Origin: Armatimonadota bacterium
GTDB lineage: Bacteria; Sysuimicrobiota; Sysuimicrobiia; Sysuimicrobiales; Humicultoraceae
DNA length: 13,643 nucleotides
Direction of reading: 5' to 3'
Assembly: GCA_016198805.1 (NCBI GenBank)
Contig: JACQHU010000143.1
Coordinates: 1 to 13,643 of the forward strand
Shown here one piece after another: positions 13,602 to 13,643 of the stretch. The notes under the pieces are model-generated. The model had not been told where the DNA came from, did no database searches, and was given only the letters and a program-made list of their open reading frames with translations. Both the position numbers and the translations under genes were made by a program. The stretch's first letter is position 1; every line of letters starts with the position of its first letter.

Positions 13602-13643
13602 ATGGCCGCAGTGCTCGAGGAACATGTGCGCGCATTTCTCAGC
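13602..13643 (+). CDS. Start of an unidentified gene, cut by the window edge
   Basis: Only the first 14 codons (MAAVLEEHVRAFLS) are inside the window. The start is well supported: a perfect AGGAGG (13590-13595) lies 6 bases before ATG 13602. The short acidic, amphipathic beginning shows neither a signal peptide nor a recognisable motif. It is divergent from the oxidase-like membrane protein with only 37 bases between the two starts, so the two genes may be controlled together and may be functionally linked. No function can be given. Confidence 0.6.
   Translation, partial: MAAVLEEHVRAFLS

Noticed and set aside
1..13643. CRISPR array, tRNA, rRNA, insertion sequence or attachment site
   Set aside because: I read both strands for regular direct repeats, terminal inverted repeats, transposase motifs and tRNA-like folds and saw none; only small hairpins and one short tandem duplication are present.

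Overview
The window is a GC-rich (roughly 68-70 %), gene-dense stretch of bacterial chromosome, with short gaps and several GTG/TTG starts. Signal peptides, a predicted outer-membrane barrel and a periplasm-type M16 peptidase pair suggest a two-membrane bacterium. An Rv0121-like PPOX/F420-type protein and stand-alone metabolic genes fit an uncultured high-GC environmental lineage. That placement is inference; no marker in the window fixes the phylum. I see no rRNA, tRNA, CRISPR array, insertion sequence or phage gene.

Layout from left to right. (i) 2-255, minus: a broken C-terminal remnant of a DppC-type ABC permease, running off the left edge and abutting the 5' end of sdhA. (ii) 249-3196, plus: a flavoprotein subunit of succinate dehydrogenase/fumarate reductase with no partner subunit beside it, then an M20 metallopeptidase. 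(iii) 3253-4725, minus: an HtrA-type serine protease without an export signal, followed by a small PPOX/F420-type oxidoreductase. (iv) 4885-5313, plus: a single-domain cyclic-nucleotide-binding protein, divergent from htrA. It converges through a strong hairpin terminator on a cold-shock protein gene (5413-5619, minus). (v) 5767-9162, plus: two exported M16 proteins overlapping by four bases, one with zinc ligands and one without, then an exported FPLxxGxxW protein. (vi) 9186-9962, minus: a probable outer-membrane barrel. (vii) 10058-11248, plus: an MFS drug-type antiporter, converging with a 17-base overlap on FabH. (viii) 11232-13564, minus: a 12-helix membrane protein resembling heme-copper oxidase subunit I, with fabH 2 bases behind it. 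(ix) The first 14 codons of a divergent gene at the right edge.

How the genes may work together. The M16 pair is the clearest functional unit: catalytic zinc ligands sit in one protein and the substrate-binding Arg/Tyr pair in the other, so the two should form an obligate heterodimer in the cell envelope. The secreted protein and barrel next to it may share that compartment. HtrA and the PPOX protein look co-transcribed and cytoplasmic. The rest is a set of small independent units. No clear new system stands out. The best leads are the complementary M16 heterodimer, the threefold GW-x6-G-x6-P repeat in the oxidase-like membrane protein, and the permease remnant at the border of an orphan sdhA.
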